Below, in pieces: positions 54,092-62,012 of a stretch of 64,000 nt of DNA; position 1 is the first letter of the stretch; every line of letters starts with the position of its first letter. The stretch lies in the NCBI GenBank assembly GCA_017647795.1, contig JAGCJX010000012.1, positions 23,863 to 87,862 of the forward strand. The letters run 5' to 3'. A model generated the notes under the pieces. That model ran no database searches, had not been told where the DNA came from, and worked only from the letters and a program-made list of their open reading frames with translations. This stretch comes from Bacteroidales bacterium. GTDB taxonomy: Bacteria; Bacteroidota; Bacteroidia; Bacteroidales; UBA932. A program made the position numbers and the translations under genes.

Positions 54092-55186
54092 ATGAATTCG
54101 AACAAGTATTGTGTGATCATGGCCGGTGGGGTCGGTAGTCGTTTTTGGCCAATCAGCCGCAACGGAAGACCGAAGCAATTTCTGGACATCTTGGGGGTCG
54201 GTCGGACTTTCTTGCAACAGACCTATGACCGTTTCGTCCAAGTCGTTCCCGCAGAGAACATCCTGGTGGTAACCTCGGAGTCCTATCGCGACCTCGTGGC
54301 AGAGCAGTTGCCCGAATTGAAGCCGGAAAACATTCTGTGCGAACCGTTCCGTCGCAACACTGCTCCTTGTATCGCGTATGCCGTGTACAAGTTGTGGAAG
54401 AAGAATCCCGATGCAACCCTGGTGGTGGCACCGTCGGACCATTACATCACCAACGAACCCTTGTTCATTGATACCATCCGCAATGCAATGGCATACGCGG
54501 AAACCAACGACAAGTTGTTGACCTTGGGGATTGAGCCGACCCGTCCGGAAACCGGATACGGTTATATCCAGGCTAGCGTTCGCAACTTCCAAAGTGTGGG
54601 AGGCAACCTCTTCCATGCGGTCAAGACGTTTACCGAGAAACCCGACCGGGCCTTGGCTGAAGTCTTTATCAAGAGTGGGGAGTTTTTGTGGAACTCGGGG
54701 ATCTTTATTTGGAACCTGCGTACCATCCGAGCAGAACTCGAGCGTTGGTTGCCGGCTGTGACCGATTTGTTTGCCCGAGGCATGGATGTGTACGATACCC
54801 CTGATGAACAACGTTACATCCAACAGGCTTACGCGGACTGTACCAGTATTTCCATTGACTACGGGGTGATGGAAAAGACCCAGTCGGCCTGGGTGCTCAA
54901 AGCCGGCTTCGGCTGGTCAGACCTGGGAACCTGGGAGTCCTTGTACATCCATGCACAAAAGGATGCCAACCAGAACCTGATCCATTGTGACGAACTGATG
55001 ATGGACAAAATGAAAGGTTCAATCATTTACTCGACAGAACCCGGTAAGCTGGTGGCCGTAAAAGGATTGGAGGACTACATGATTATCAACACCGACGATG
55101 TCCTGATGATCTGTCCCCGAGACGAGGTCCGTTTCAAAAATATGTTGACCGATTTGGCTGTCAACGAAAAAGGTAAATTCCAATAG
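54092..55186 (+). CDS. manC: Mannose-1-phosphate guanylyltransferase
   Basis: The 364-residue enzyme makes GDP-mannose from GTP and mannose 1-phosphate for glycans. The nucleotidyltransferase signature is MAGGVGSRFWPISRNGRPKQF (about 10-30, quoted in part), followed by EPFRRNTAPCIAYA, APSDHYI, FTEKPD, WNSGIFIWN and the C-terminal WSDLGTWESLY. It lacks the fused isomerase domain of long ManC proteins, so it is a stand-alone GMP. It lies between the YraN gene and arcA, with short gaps that suggest one transcript. Confidence 0.93.
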   Translation: MNSNKYCVIMAGGVGSRFWPISRNGRPKQFLDILGVGRTFLQQTYDRFVQVVPAENILVVTSESYRDLVAEQLPELKPENILCEPFRRNTAPCIAYAVYKLWKKNPDATLVVAPSDHYITNEPLFIDTIRNAMAYAETNDKLLTLGIEPTRPETGYGYIQASVRNFQSVGGNLFHAVKTFTEKPDRALAEVFIKSGEFLWNSGIFIWNLRTIRAELERWLPAVTDLFARGMDVYDTPDEQRYIQQAYADCTSISIDYGVMEKTQSAWVLKAGFGWSDLGTWESLYIHAQKDANQNLIHCDELMMDKMKGSIIYSTEPGKLVAVKGLEDYMIINTDDVLMICPRDEVRFKNMLTDLAVNEKGKFQ

Positions 55187-55205
55187 CAAATAAAAATTAA
55201 ACGAT

Positions 55206-56477
55206 ATGAATCAACAACCCTTGAAGATTAACATCCAGTCAGAAATCGGGAAACTCAACGCTGTTTTGTTGCACTCTCCCGGTGCCGAGGTGGAAAACAT
55301 GACCCCTCGCAATGCGCAACGTGCGTTGTACAGCGATATTCTGAACCTTTCCATTGCACAGCGTGAGTACGAACAATTGTACGGAGTGTTGGGCAAAGTG
55401 GCTCAAATCTACGACGTAAAGACCTTGTTGCAAAAGGTTTTGGACAACCCGCAAGAGCGTGCCGCTTTGATTGGAAAAATTTGTGTAAGCGAAGAGGTGA
55501 CCGATTATTACGAAGCATTGATGGCGATGAATTCCAAAGACCTCGCCCGTGTTCTCATCGAAGGTCTGCCCGCCCGCATCAATACCCTGACGGCTTATTT
55601 GCAAAACGAATACTACGCTTTGGCGCCGTTGTACAACTTCTACTTTACCCGAGATTCTTCCGTAACCATCGGCAACAGTGCTCTGATCTGCCGCATGGCG
55701 AACAAAGTGCGTATGCGTGAGTCCTTGATTATGGAAGCGATCTACAAGGGCAGTGGTATGTTTGAGTGTGATATCATCAACTCCCACGAGTTTCAGCCCA
55801 ACAGCCGTGACATTTTTATGGAAGGTGGTGACATCCTCATTGCTCGCGAAGACATCCTCTTGATCGGAAACGGTGTCCGCACCAGCACCCAAGGCATCGA
55901 CTTGTTGGTGGAACGCATGTGTCGCAGCAATTTCGAAGGCAAGCGTCACGTCATTGTGCAGCAATTGCCGGCGACCCCCGAATCTTTCATTCACCTGGAT
56001 ATGGTATTCACGTTGTTGGATAAGGATAAATGCATGGTCTTCGAACCCCTCATCCTTGGAGACAACCAATACCAAACCGTACACATGACCATTGACAACG
56101 GCAAAGTGACAAAGATCAAATCCGTAGCCAACATCCCGTCTGTCTTGCGTCGTTTGGGTATGGACCTCGAACCCATCGTTTGCGGTGGACAAGCCGACGA
56201 CTGGGATCAAGAACGCGAACAATGGCACAGTGGTGCAAACTTCTTTGCCTTTGCACCCGGCAAAGTATTGTCGTATGCACGGAACATCCATACATTGAAC
56301 GAATTGGCCAACAAAGGATTTGAAATCATCCCGGCTTGGGATGTGATCAACGGCAAGGCTGATATCACTGGGGACAAGCTCTGTGTTGTAACCATCGACG
56401 GTTCTGAATTGCCCCGCGGCGGTGGTGGGGCCCGTTGCATGACCATGCCCTTGTCGCGAAATGCGGTAGAATGGTAA
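55206..56477 (+). CDS. arcA: Arginine deiminase
   Basis: The 423-residue enzyme converts arginine to citrulline and ammonia. The superfamily motifs are present: LLHSPGAEVENMTP (21-34), FTRDSSVTIG (with the Asp), FMEGGDILIAREDILLIGNGVRTS in part, and GGGGARCMTMPLSR at the end with the nucleophilic Cys. Slightly longer than the usual 405-410 residues. No arcB or arcC lies beside it; the citrulline- and ornithine-using genes rocD and ctlX are 46 kb away in this window. It follows manC by 19 bases and is separated from pheS by a new promoter. Confidence 0.95.
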   Translation: MNQQPLKINIQSEIGKLNAVLLHSPGAEVENMTPRNAQRALYSDILNLSIAQREYEQLYGVLGKVAQIYDVKTLLQKVLDNPQERAALIGKICVSEEVTDYYEALMAMNSKDLARVLIEGLPARINTLTAYLQNEYYALAPLYNFYFTRDSSVTIGNSALICRMANKVRMRESLIMEAIYKGSGMFECDIINSHEFQPNSRDIFMEGGDILIAREDILLIGNGVRTSTQGIDLLVERMCRSNFEGKRHVIVQQLPATPESFIHLDMVFTLLDKDKCMVFEPLILGDNQYQTVHMTIDNGKVTKIKSVANIPSVLRRLGMDLEPIVCGGQADDWDQEREQWHSGANFFAFAPGKVLSYARNIHTLNELANKGFEIIPAWDVINGKADITGDKLCVVTIDGSELPRGGGGARCMTMPLSRNAVEW

Positions 56478-56497
56478 CAACATACCAAGAAAAAACG

Positions 56498-56505
56498 TAC
56501 CTTTG
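56498..56505 (+). promoter_or_regulatory. Minus-7 promoter box for pheS
   Basis: TACCTTTG matches TAnnTTTG, 24 bases before the pheS ATG at 56530. Confidence 0.55.
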
Positions 56506-56529
56506 CAGACCATAATAATTGGAGAGAAG

Positions 56530-57558
56530 ATGAACGCTAAGATTGAACAATTGTTGGAAGAGATTGCTGGCTTGAAGGCGCAGAAGGCTCAGGATTTGGA
56601 AGAAATTCGTACCCGTTTGTTGGGTAAGAAAGGGGATATCACCCGTTTGTTTGAAGATTTTCGCACTGTTTCACCGGAACAAAAACGTGAATTCGGTCAA
56701 AAGTTGAATGCCCTCAAACAGGCCGCTTCCCAAAAGATCGAAGAACTGCGTGCGGCCTTGGAAGAAACTGCCGGAGCAACTTCCTCTTCGTTTGATCCGA
56801 CCAAACCCGGTGATGTGCAAGAATTGGGAACCCGTCACCCCATTTCCATCACCCGTGAAGAAATCATCTCCATCTTCAAGAAATTCGGTTATGCTTTGGC
56901 CGAAGGACCGGAAATCGAAGATGACTGGCACGTATTCGGCGCCTTGAACTTCCCGCCCGAACACCCCGCCCGTGATATGCAAGATACCTTCTTCGTTTCT
57001 CCCGGTGGTGAAAACCCGATTTTGCTCCGCACCCACACCAGTTCGGTTCAAGTGCGTGCGATGGAGAAAATGCCGGTGCCGATCCGCATCGTTTGTCCGG
57101 GTCGTGTGTTCCGTAACGAAGCCATCTCGGCTCGTGCTCACTGTATCTTCCACCAAGTAGAAGGTTTGTATATTGATAAGGGAGTTTCGTTTGCAGATAT
57201 GAAGCAAGCCATCCTCTTGTTTGCCAAAGAAATGTTTGGAGAGCAAACCCAAATCCGGATGCGTCCTTCGTACTTCCCCTTCACCGAACCGAGTGCGGAA
57301 GTGGACGTGAGCTGCAACATCTGTGGTGGTAAAGGCTGCAACATCTGTAAGGGAACCGGTTGGTTGGAAATCATGGGTTGCGGTATGGTCGATCCCAATG
57401 TGTTGGAAGCTTGTGGCATTGATAGCAAAGAATACAGCGGATTTGCATTCGGTATGGGTGTGGAACGCATCGCAATGTTGAAATGGCAAGTAAAAGACTT
57501 GCGTCATTATTTTGAAAATGACGTGCGTTTCTTGCGGGAATTTGAGACTTCCATGTAG
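56530..57558 (+). CDS. pheS: Phenylalanyl-tRNA synthetase alpha subunit
   Basis: The 342-residue catalytic subunit of the alpha2-beta2 enzyme charges tRNA-Phe. It has the N-terminal coiled coil (about 1-85), HPISITREEIISIFKKFGYA, the class II motif 2 region (VFRNEAISARAHCIFHQVEG in two parts) and motif 3 FGMGVERIAMLKW near the end. A CxxC-type pair (CNICGGKGCNICKGTGW) is inserted before motif 3, as in several Bacteroidota. I use ATG 56530; an earlier in-frame ATG lies on the promoter box. The beta subunit gene pheT is not in the window. Confidence 0.95.
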   Translation: MNAKIEQLLEEIAGLKAQKAQDLEEIRTRLLGKKGDITRLFEDFRTVSPEQKREFGQKLNALKQAASQKIEELRAALEETAGATSSSFDPTKPGDVQELGTRHPISITREEIISIFKKFGYALAEGPEIEDDWHVFGALNFPPEHPARDMQDTFFVSPGGENPILLRTHTSSVQVRAMEKMPVPIRIVCPGRVFRNEAISARAHCIFHQVEGLYIDKGVSFADMKQAILLFAKEMFGEQTQIRMRPSYFPFTEPSAEVDVSCNICGGKGCNICKGTGWLEIMGCGMVDPNVLEACGIDSKEYSGFAFGMGVERIAMLKWQVKDLRHYFENDVRFLREFETSM

Positions 57559-57573
57559 TTTTTTGGCCCCAAA

Positions 57574-57608
57574 CGCACTTTTTTCAAAAATTTTTCAAAA
57601 AAAGTGCG
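57574..57608 (+). repeat. Inverted repeat after pheS
   Basis: CGCACTTTTTT (57574-57584) is complementary to AAAAAAGTGCG (57598-57608). It forms a long hairpin but lacks a T run after the second arm, so it is not a typical terminator; it may still end transcription or protect the 3' end. Confidence 0.5.
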
Positions 57609-57655
57609 AAAAAATTTGGAGAGTCAAAAATTATATCTACCTTTGTAATCCCAAC

Positions 57656-57728
57656 GCGGAAATAGCTCAGTTGGTAGAGCATAACCTTGCCAAGGTTAGG
57701 GTCGCGAGTTCGAGCCTCGTTTTCCGCT
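57656..57728 (+). tRNA. tRNA-Gly(GCC)
   Basis: Acceptor GCGGAAA (57656-57662) pairs with TTTCCGC (57721-57727), the anticodon GCC is at 57689-57691, and the T-loop TTCGAGC is present. CCA is encoded directly after the discriminator T (57729-57731). Confidence 0.95.
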
Positions 57729-57737
57729 CCAAGGAAG

Positions 57738-57765
57738 AGAGATGAGTAATCATCTCTTTTTCTTT
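57738..57765 (+). terminator. Rho-independent terminator after tRNA-Gly
   Basis: AGAGATGA (57738-57745) pairs with TCATCTCT (57750-57757) around GTAA, followed by TTTTCTTTT. Confidence 0.8.
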
Positions 57766-57800
57766 TGAAAATACAACCAGACGTGGTTTTCTATATATGC

Positions 57801-57836
57801 AGTCGTTTTCCATCGGAGACGACTTTTTTGTTTTTA
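57801..57836 (+). terminator. Second terminator-like hairpin before tnaA
   Basis: AGTCGT (57801-57806) pairs with ACGACT (57819-57824), extended by TCC/GGA, and is followed by TTTTTTG and more T residues. With the preceding terminator it isolates tnaA from upstream transcription. Confidence 0.65.
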
Positions 57837-57868
57837 CGAACCAGCACCTTCTTTTGTAAAAGTTTTTG

Positions 57869-57876
57869 TACATTTG
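57869..57876 (+). promoter_or_regulatory. Minus-7 promoter box for tnaA
   Basis: TACATTTG matches TAnnTTTG, 43 bases before the tnaA ATG. I see no TnaC-like leader peptide. Confidence 0.55.
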
Positions 57877-57919
57877 CGAAATTAACAGCAAATTCAAAAC
57901 GCTTAAATTAAATATCATT

Positions 57920-59299
57920 ATGGAACTCCCTTTTGCAGAATCGTACAAGATTAAAATGGTAGAACCGCTTCGCAAATCAACCCGTGCAGAACGCGAAGAA
58001 TGGATCAAAAATGCACATTACAACCTCTTCGGTTTGAAATCCAACCAAGTTTACATTGACTGTATTACCGACTCTGGTACTGGCGCAATGAGCGACCGTC
58101 AATGGGCTGCGATGATGATGGGTGACGAAAGCTACGCAGGTGCTTCTTCTTTCTTCCACCTCAAAGAAACCATTACCCGCATCACTGGTTTTGAACACAT
58201 CATCCCGACTCACCAAGGCCGTGCTGCTGAAAACGTATTGTTCAGCTACTTGGTAAATGCAGGTGATATCGTTCCCGGTAACTCTCACTTCGATACAACC
58301 AAAGGTCACATCGAAGGTCGTGCTGCTTTTGCAGTAGACTGCACCATCGATGAAGCAAAAGATACCCAATTGGAATTGCCCTTCAAAGGTAATGTGGACC
58401 TCAAAAAATTGGAAAAAGTATTGGCAGAACAAGGTGAAAAAGTTCCTTTCATCATTGTAACCATTACCAACAACACCGCTGGTGGTCAACCCGTATCTAT
58501 GGAAAACCTCCGTGGCGTACGCGAATTGGCTGACAAATACAACAAACGTGTCGTATTTGACTCTGCTCGTTTCGTAGAAAATGCATACTTCATCAAAACC
58601 CGTGAAGCCGGTTACGCAGACAAGACCATCAAAGAAATCTGCCGCGAAATGTTCTCTTACGCAGATGGTATGACCATGTCTTCAAAGAAAGACGGTTTGG
58701 TGAACATGGGTGGTTTCATTGCAACTCGCCACGAAGAATGGTATGAAGGTGCAAAAGGATTCTGTATCCGTTACGAAGGTTTCTTGACCTACGGTGGTAT
58801 GAACGGTCGTGATATGGATGCATTGGCAGTTGGTTTGGATGAAAATACCGAACTGGACACCATTGAAACCCGTATCAAACAAGTTCAATACTTGGCTGCC
58901 CGTTTGGATGAATTTGGAATTCCTTACCAACGTCCGGTAGGTGGTCACGCTTTGTTCGTGGACGCTTCTTTGGTTTTGACCAACGTTCCGAAAGAAGAAT
59001 TCCCGGCTCAAACTTTGGCAATCGAATTGTACAAAGAAGCAGGTGTTCGCGGTTGCGAAATCGGTTACATCTTGGCTGACCGTGATCCGGTAACCCGTGA
59101 AAACCGTTTCGGTGGTTTGGACTTGTTGCGTTTGTGCATCGCACGTCGTACCTACACCAACAACCACATGGACGTGATTGCAGTAGCTTTGAAAAACGTA
59201 TTCGACCGTCGTAACGAAATCAAACACGGATACAAGATTGTTTGGGAAGCTCCCTTGCTCCGTCACTTCACCGTGAAATTGGCTCCCGTAGAAGAATAG
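57920..59299 (+). CDS. tnaA: Tryptophanase (tryptophan indole-lyase)
   Basis: The 459-residue PLP enzyme splits tryptophan to indole, pyruvate and ammonia. Blocks shared with the beta-eliminating lyase family include TDSGTGAMSDRQWA, IPTHQGRAAENVLFSYL, DSARFVENAYFIK and the PLP-lysine region MTMSSKKDGLVNMGG. The sequence is partly closer to tyrosine phenol-lyase in wording, but at the site of its substrate-binding Arg381 this protein has CEIG, as in tryptophanase, so I call tryptophanase. It starts at ATG 57920; the longer frame begins in the promoter. Codon use is highly biased, suggesting strong expression and indole output. It stands alone without a tryptophan permease gene. Confidence 0.9.
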   Translation: MELPFAESYKIKMVEPLRKSTRAEREEWIKNAHYNLFGLKSNQVYIDCITDSGTGAMSDRQWAAMMMGDESYAGASSFFHLKETITRITGFEHIIPTHQGRAAENVLFSYLVNAGDIVPGNSHFDTTKGHIEGRAAFAVDCTIDEAKDTQLELPFKGNVDLKKLEKVLAEQGEKVPFIIVTITNNTAGGQPVSMENLRGVRELADKYNKRVVFDSARFVENAYFIKTREAGYADKTIKEICREMFSYADGMTMSSKKDGLVNMGGFIATRHEEWYEGAKGFCIRYEGFLTYGGMNGRDMDALAVGLDENTELDTIETRIKQVQYLAARLDEFGIPYQRPVGGHALFVDASLVLTNVPKEEFPAQTLAIELYKEAGVRGCEIGYILADRDPVTRENRFGGLDLLRLCIARRTYTNNHMDVIAVALKNVFDRRNEIKHGYKIVWEAPLLRHFTVKLAPVEE

Positions 59300-59323
59300 T
59301 CTTTTACAGGAATCATCATAGAA

Positions 59324-59353
59324 GGGCCCGACCGCGAGGATCGGGTCCTTTTT
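59324..59353 (+). terminator. Rho-independent terminator after tnaA
   Basis: GGGCCCGA (59324-59331) pairs with TCGGGTCC (59341-59348), with one G-T pair, followed by a T run. Confidence 0.8.
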
Positions 59354-59669
59354 GTATAAACACCTCTGAAAGACAGGATTGAGGGTTGGTCGGCCTGTTT
59401 ACTGTGATCGTGAAGCAGAGGATGTCAATTGATGCCATCCACTGCTTGAATGGTTCCGCCTTCTTTGATGGGATAGACTGGATAATACGGAATATCCCTT
59501 CCAGTGTAGCGCAGTTCTCTTTTTGAGGCCCCCCTGCCGTCTGAACTGTAAGGGGGTGGACAATTTGTCCCCACCCTTTGGATAGCTCTGACATGAACCC
59601 CGAAAGTTGGACAAAAAACTTTTGGGTTTTGTTTTTGTGCTCCGGACGGGAACATCAACTAATTTTTCG

Positions 59670-59677
59670 TATCTTTG
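59670..59677 (+). promoter_or_regulatory. Minus-7 promoter box for the unknown membrane protein gene
   Basis: TATCTTTG is an ideal match, 31 bases before the ATG at 59708. Confidence 0.6.
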
Positions 59678-59707
59678 AAAAGTTCTTAACTTTTAAACCA
59701 CGATGCT

Positions 59708-61258
59708 ATGAAAAAGAGATTCTATTCAAAAGGCGCAAAAATTCATTTTTACACCTGCTTTATTGCTCTAGTGGTAACCATAGGGATACTTTTGGTAAAT
59801 TGGATCGTCAACGATAACAGTGTCCCTAGTAATCCGCATATAGTCAAGCTTGAAAAATCAGCGACATTGCGAGGAAGAGTTGATAATGAGGATTTTGAAG
59901 TCAATGTAAAGAAGGGAAGTGAGATCAAGATTCTGGGTGTCAGAAAGGGAACTATGTTGATTCCTGAACAAGTTTGGGTGGAGCTTGAAGATGGTTCGAG
60001 AGGTTATATCTATTGTACTGATTTTGACCTTGAATACACAGCTTTGGTCAAAGATGAGAAAGCGCCTGTTCCTGTCAAGGTAAAGGGTTTTGAGAAAGAT
60101 AAAATGGTGTGCGAGCTCGAGGATGGAACTGTTAAGAATTTATATTGTGATGATGTTATTCCTCAGTGGCCCGATTCCTGGAAATTTGAGTATTTGAGTA
60201 CCGGTTCTTATAGCTCGTACATGTCTAGAGAAAAATTCGAGCGAAAGTATATCGGATCAACGTTGGAGCAGAACGATAGGAGAATGGTTCCTGCACGTTA
60301 TGTTGTCAAAAAAGGCAATCTGACATATGCGTTCTATCCTATGTATATTCTTAATACGACCGATGGGATGAGGTATACTCCTACCGTCGTGTATGATGAG
60401 TCGGGTGAGGCTACGTCTTACATTAACGAGGATTCCAAGAAGAGAGCCAAGTTCTTTTTGAAGATAATGCCATTGGTGGGTGCTACGGTAGATAATCCTT
60501 TCTGTCACAGTCTCATTCAGGGCTCTATGTATGAGTCGTTGCCTGCAACGAAGAACAATCCTACGATTGCGAAAAAAATCTTGGGCCTCTTGGTTACTCT
60601 GATTTATCTGGTGTTTGTTGCCATCTGGTTGTATGTTACTCCGATGATTCCTGTTTTTCTGATAGGTGCGCTGATGCATTATCCAAAGGTGTTGTATGTT
60701 TTTAGCAATAAGGCTTTGTCTGTATTGATGCTTGTACTTACTGTGGTTTGTGCTTATTTGTGGGGCGTCCTGCTTTTGGGATGGGGTATTATGTGGTTGT
60801 TCTTACTTCCTCTTCCGTTTGTTGCGTTGTTCTTCTACGGTTTTGCAAGTGCTCCGTTGGCTTCGTACATTCCCAGTGGAAGATGTCCCCAGTGTCGCCA
60901 TATCGAATCAGTGCAATTTGTGGATTCTGTTTATGACCATGAATATAAGCAGTGGAGTCAGGAGAAAGAATTTGCCAAGACATTAAGTTCGAAGACCAAT
61001 CGTTGGCAGACCTGGACGCAAGTTACCAGAACCTATTCGGATGGAAGTAAAAAAAGTTGGAAGGAGAATGTGCAGGATCATCAATCCACTACAGAGACAA
61101 ACCTCTATAATGATTACAACGTTCTTTACAATGTAACGGTGTATAAAAATAACTATACATGCTGTGTTTGTGGCCAACATGAGCACAATATGTCGAACAA
61201 GTACACGGAACTTGAAAGAAAGTACCTGGGTTCTCACACGGAGACTCACACGTATTAA
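59708..61258 (+). CDS. Membrane protein of unknown function with SH3-like and zinc-ribbon-like parts
   Basis: I do not recognise this 516-residue protein as a whole. Visible parts: an N-terminal membrane anchor (about 13-35); a beta-rich extracytoplasmic region with two SH3-like segments (KLEKSATLRGRVDNEDFEVN, then VKVKGFEKDKMVCELEDG); a cluster of membrane helices (about 295-395, IAKKILGLLVTLIYLVFVAIW and following); then a cytoplasmic tail in which CPQCRH (about 400) and CCVCGQH (about 488) could together bind one zinc, separated by a charged, aromatic stretch (WSQEKEFAKTL, TNRWQTWTQVTRTYSDGS). AT-rich codons differ from neighbouring genes and suggest recent acquisition. It has its own promoter and terminator and no operon partner. 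Confidence 0.6.
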   Translation: MKKRFYSKGAKIHFYTCFIALVVTIGILLVNWIVNDNSVPSNPHIVKLEKSATLRGRVDNEDFEVNVKKGSEIKILGVRKGTMLIPEQVWVELEDGSRGYIYCTDFDLEYTALVKDEKAPVPVKVKGFEKDKMVCELEDGTVKNLYCDDVIPQWPDSWKFEYLSTGSYSSYMSREKFERKYIGSTLEQNDRRMVPARYVVKKGNLTYAFYPMYILNTTDGMRYTPTVVYDESGEATSYINEDSKKRAKFFLKIMPLVGATVDNPFCHSLIQGSMYESLPATKNNPTIAKKILGLLVTLIYLVFVAIWLYVTPMIPVFLIGALMHYPKVLYVFSNKALSVLMLVLTVVCAYLWGVLLLGWGIMWLFLLPLPFVALFFYGFASAPLASYIPSGRCPQCRHIESVQFVDSVYDHEYKQWSQEKEFAKTLSSKTNRWQTWTQVTRTYSDGSKKSWKENVQDHQSTTETNLYNDYNVLYNVTVYKNNYTCCVCGQHEHNMSNKYTELERKYLGSHTETHTY

Positions 61259-61281
61259 TAAGACATATTCGAAAATAAAAC

Positions 61282-61325
61282 AAAGCCTGATAAAAGCATT
61301 GCTTGTTATCAGGCTTTCTTGTAAT
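61282..61325. terminator. Terminator between the unknown membrane protein gene and tRNA-Leu
   Basis: AAAGCCTGATAA (61282-61293) pairs perfectly with TTATCAGGCTTT (61306-61317). T residues follow on the plus strand, and A residues precede it, so it could act for both converging units. Confidence 0.8.
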
Positions 61326-61352
61326 TAGACAATTTATGGAAATTGTCCGGGG

Positions 61353-61438
61353 TGCTCCGGACGGGAATCGAACCCGTACGGGCATTGCTGCCCACAGGAT
61401 TTTAAGTCCTGCGTGTCTACCTATTCCACCACCAGAGC
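61353..61438 (-). tRNA. tRNA-Leu(TAA)
   Basis: On the minus strand the acceptor GCTCTGG pairs with CCGGAGC, the anticodon loop CTTAAAA places TAA at 61402-61404, a long variable arm (GTGGGCAGCAATGCCCGT) marks a class II tRNA, and TTCGATT forms the T-loop. CCA is not fully encoded. Confidence 0.94.
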
Positions 61439-61490
61439 GCCAAAAAGGTTCGCAAAGTTAGGGAATATTCGTGGAAATGCAAAAAATCAG

Positions 61491-61498
61491 TACTTTTG
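61491..61498 (+). promoter_or_regulatory. Minus-7 promoter box for the tyrosine phosphatase gene
   Basis: TACTTTTG matches TAnnTTTG, 16 bases before the ATG at 61515, and shows that the longer frame starting at 61413 inside the tRNA is not real. Confidence 0.55.
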
Positions 61499-61514
61499 TA
61501 AAAACACGATCGCT

Positions 61515-62012
61515 ATGAGCAAGACCCATCCGAAATTATACAAAGTCCTTTTTGTCTGCCTGGGAAACATATGTCGTTCACCTGCAGCGGAGGAGGTGTT
61601 GCGGGTACGTGCTGCAGCCTTTTCGCCTGCCTTGCAGTTGGAAATTGATTCGGCCGGAACGTACAGCGGACACCGGGGAGAATTGCCCGATCCCCGCATG
61701 CGCCGTTGTGGTCAGGCGCGTGGTTATGTGATGACCCACCGCGCCCGTCCGTTGCAGGTGAGGGATTTCTCACTTTTTGATGCGATTCTGGTCATGGACG
61801 ACAACAATTATGATACCGTTTGCCGGATGGCTCCGGATGCCGAGGCTCGTGAGAAAGTGCTTCGTACAGCAGATTTTTTGACGGGGGAATATGCAACAAA
61901 GTCCACCATTCCCGATCCGTATTACGGGGACATGGCAGACTTTGAGTACGTCTTGGATCTCTTGGAGAATGCGACGGATGAGTTTTTACGCCGTCTTACA
62001 ACTTGCTCATGA
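61515..62012 (+). CDS. Low-molecular-weight protein-tyrosine phosphatase
   Basis: The 165-residue cytosolic enzyme has the CX5R signature VCLGNICRSP with nucleophile Cys15 and Arg21, the Ser-containing DSAGT block, and the general-acid loop DPYYG near residue 138. LMW-PTPs remove phosphate from tyrosine, often on exopolysaccharide kinases (Wzc-type), or from arginine. No partner kinase is nearby. Start ATG 61515 directly follows the promoter box. Its last 17 bases overlap the end of the convergent purN-thioesterase fusion gene. Confidence 0.93.
   Translation: MSKTHPKLYKVLFVCLGNICRSPAAEEVLRVRAAAFSPALQLEIDSAGTYSGHRGELPDPRMRRCGQARGYVMTHRARPLQVRDFSLFDAILVMDDNNYDTVCRMAPDAEAREKVLRTADFLTGEYATKSTIPDPYYGDMADFEYVLDLLENATDEFLRRLTTCS

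Larger units (their letters stand above)
59300..59707. other. Non-coding gap with a terminator, imperfect hairpin and possible insertion-sequence relic
   Basis: After the tnaA terminator there is no convincing gene. At 59551-59576 a GC-rich imperfect hairpin (GGGTGGACAA with TTGTCCCCACCC) occurs. At 59595-59630 AACCCCGAAAGTT and AACTTTTGGGTT form a near-perfect inverted pair around GGACAAAA; the ACCCCGAAAGTTGGAC wording is like the ends of some IS3-family elements, and with the T run behind it could also be a terminator. Short minus-strand frames here lack any recognisable motif. Confidence 0.35.

Noticed and set aside
57574..57608. Terminator of pheS
   Set aside because: The hairpin lacks a T run after its second arm, so I list it only as an inverted repeat.
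57920..59299. Tyrosine phenol-lyase
   Set aside because: Several blocks resemble it, but the substrate-binding Arg position reads CEIG as in tryptophanase; a biochemical test would settle it.
59316..59658. Short minus-strand frames after tnaA
   Set aside because: They run through the terminator and hairpin sequences and show no conserved motif.
61413..61514. N-terminal extension of the tyrosine phosphatase
   Set aside because: The extended frame starts within tRNA-Leu and crosses the promoter box; the family signature begins right after ATG 61515.
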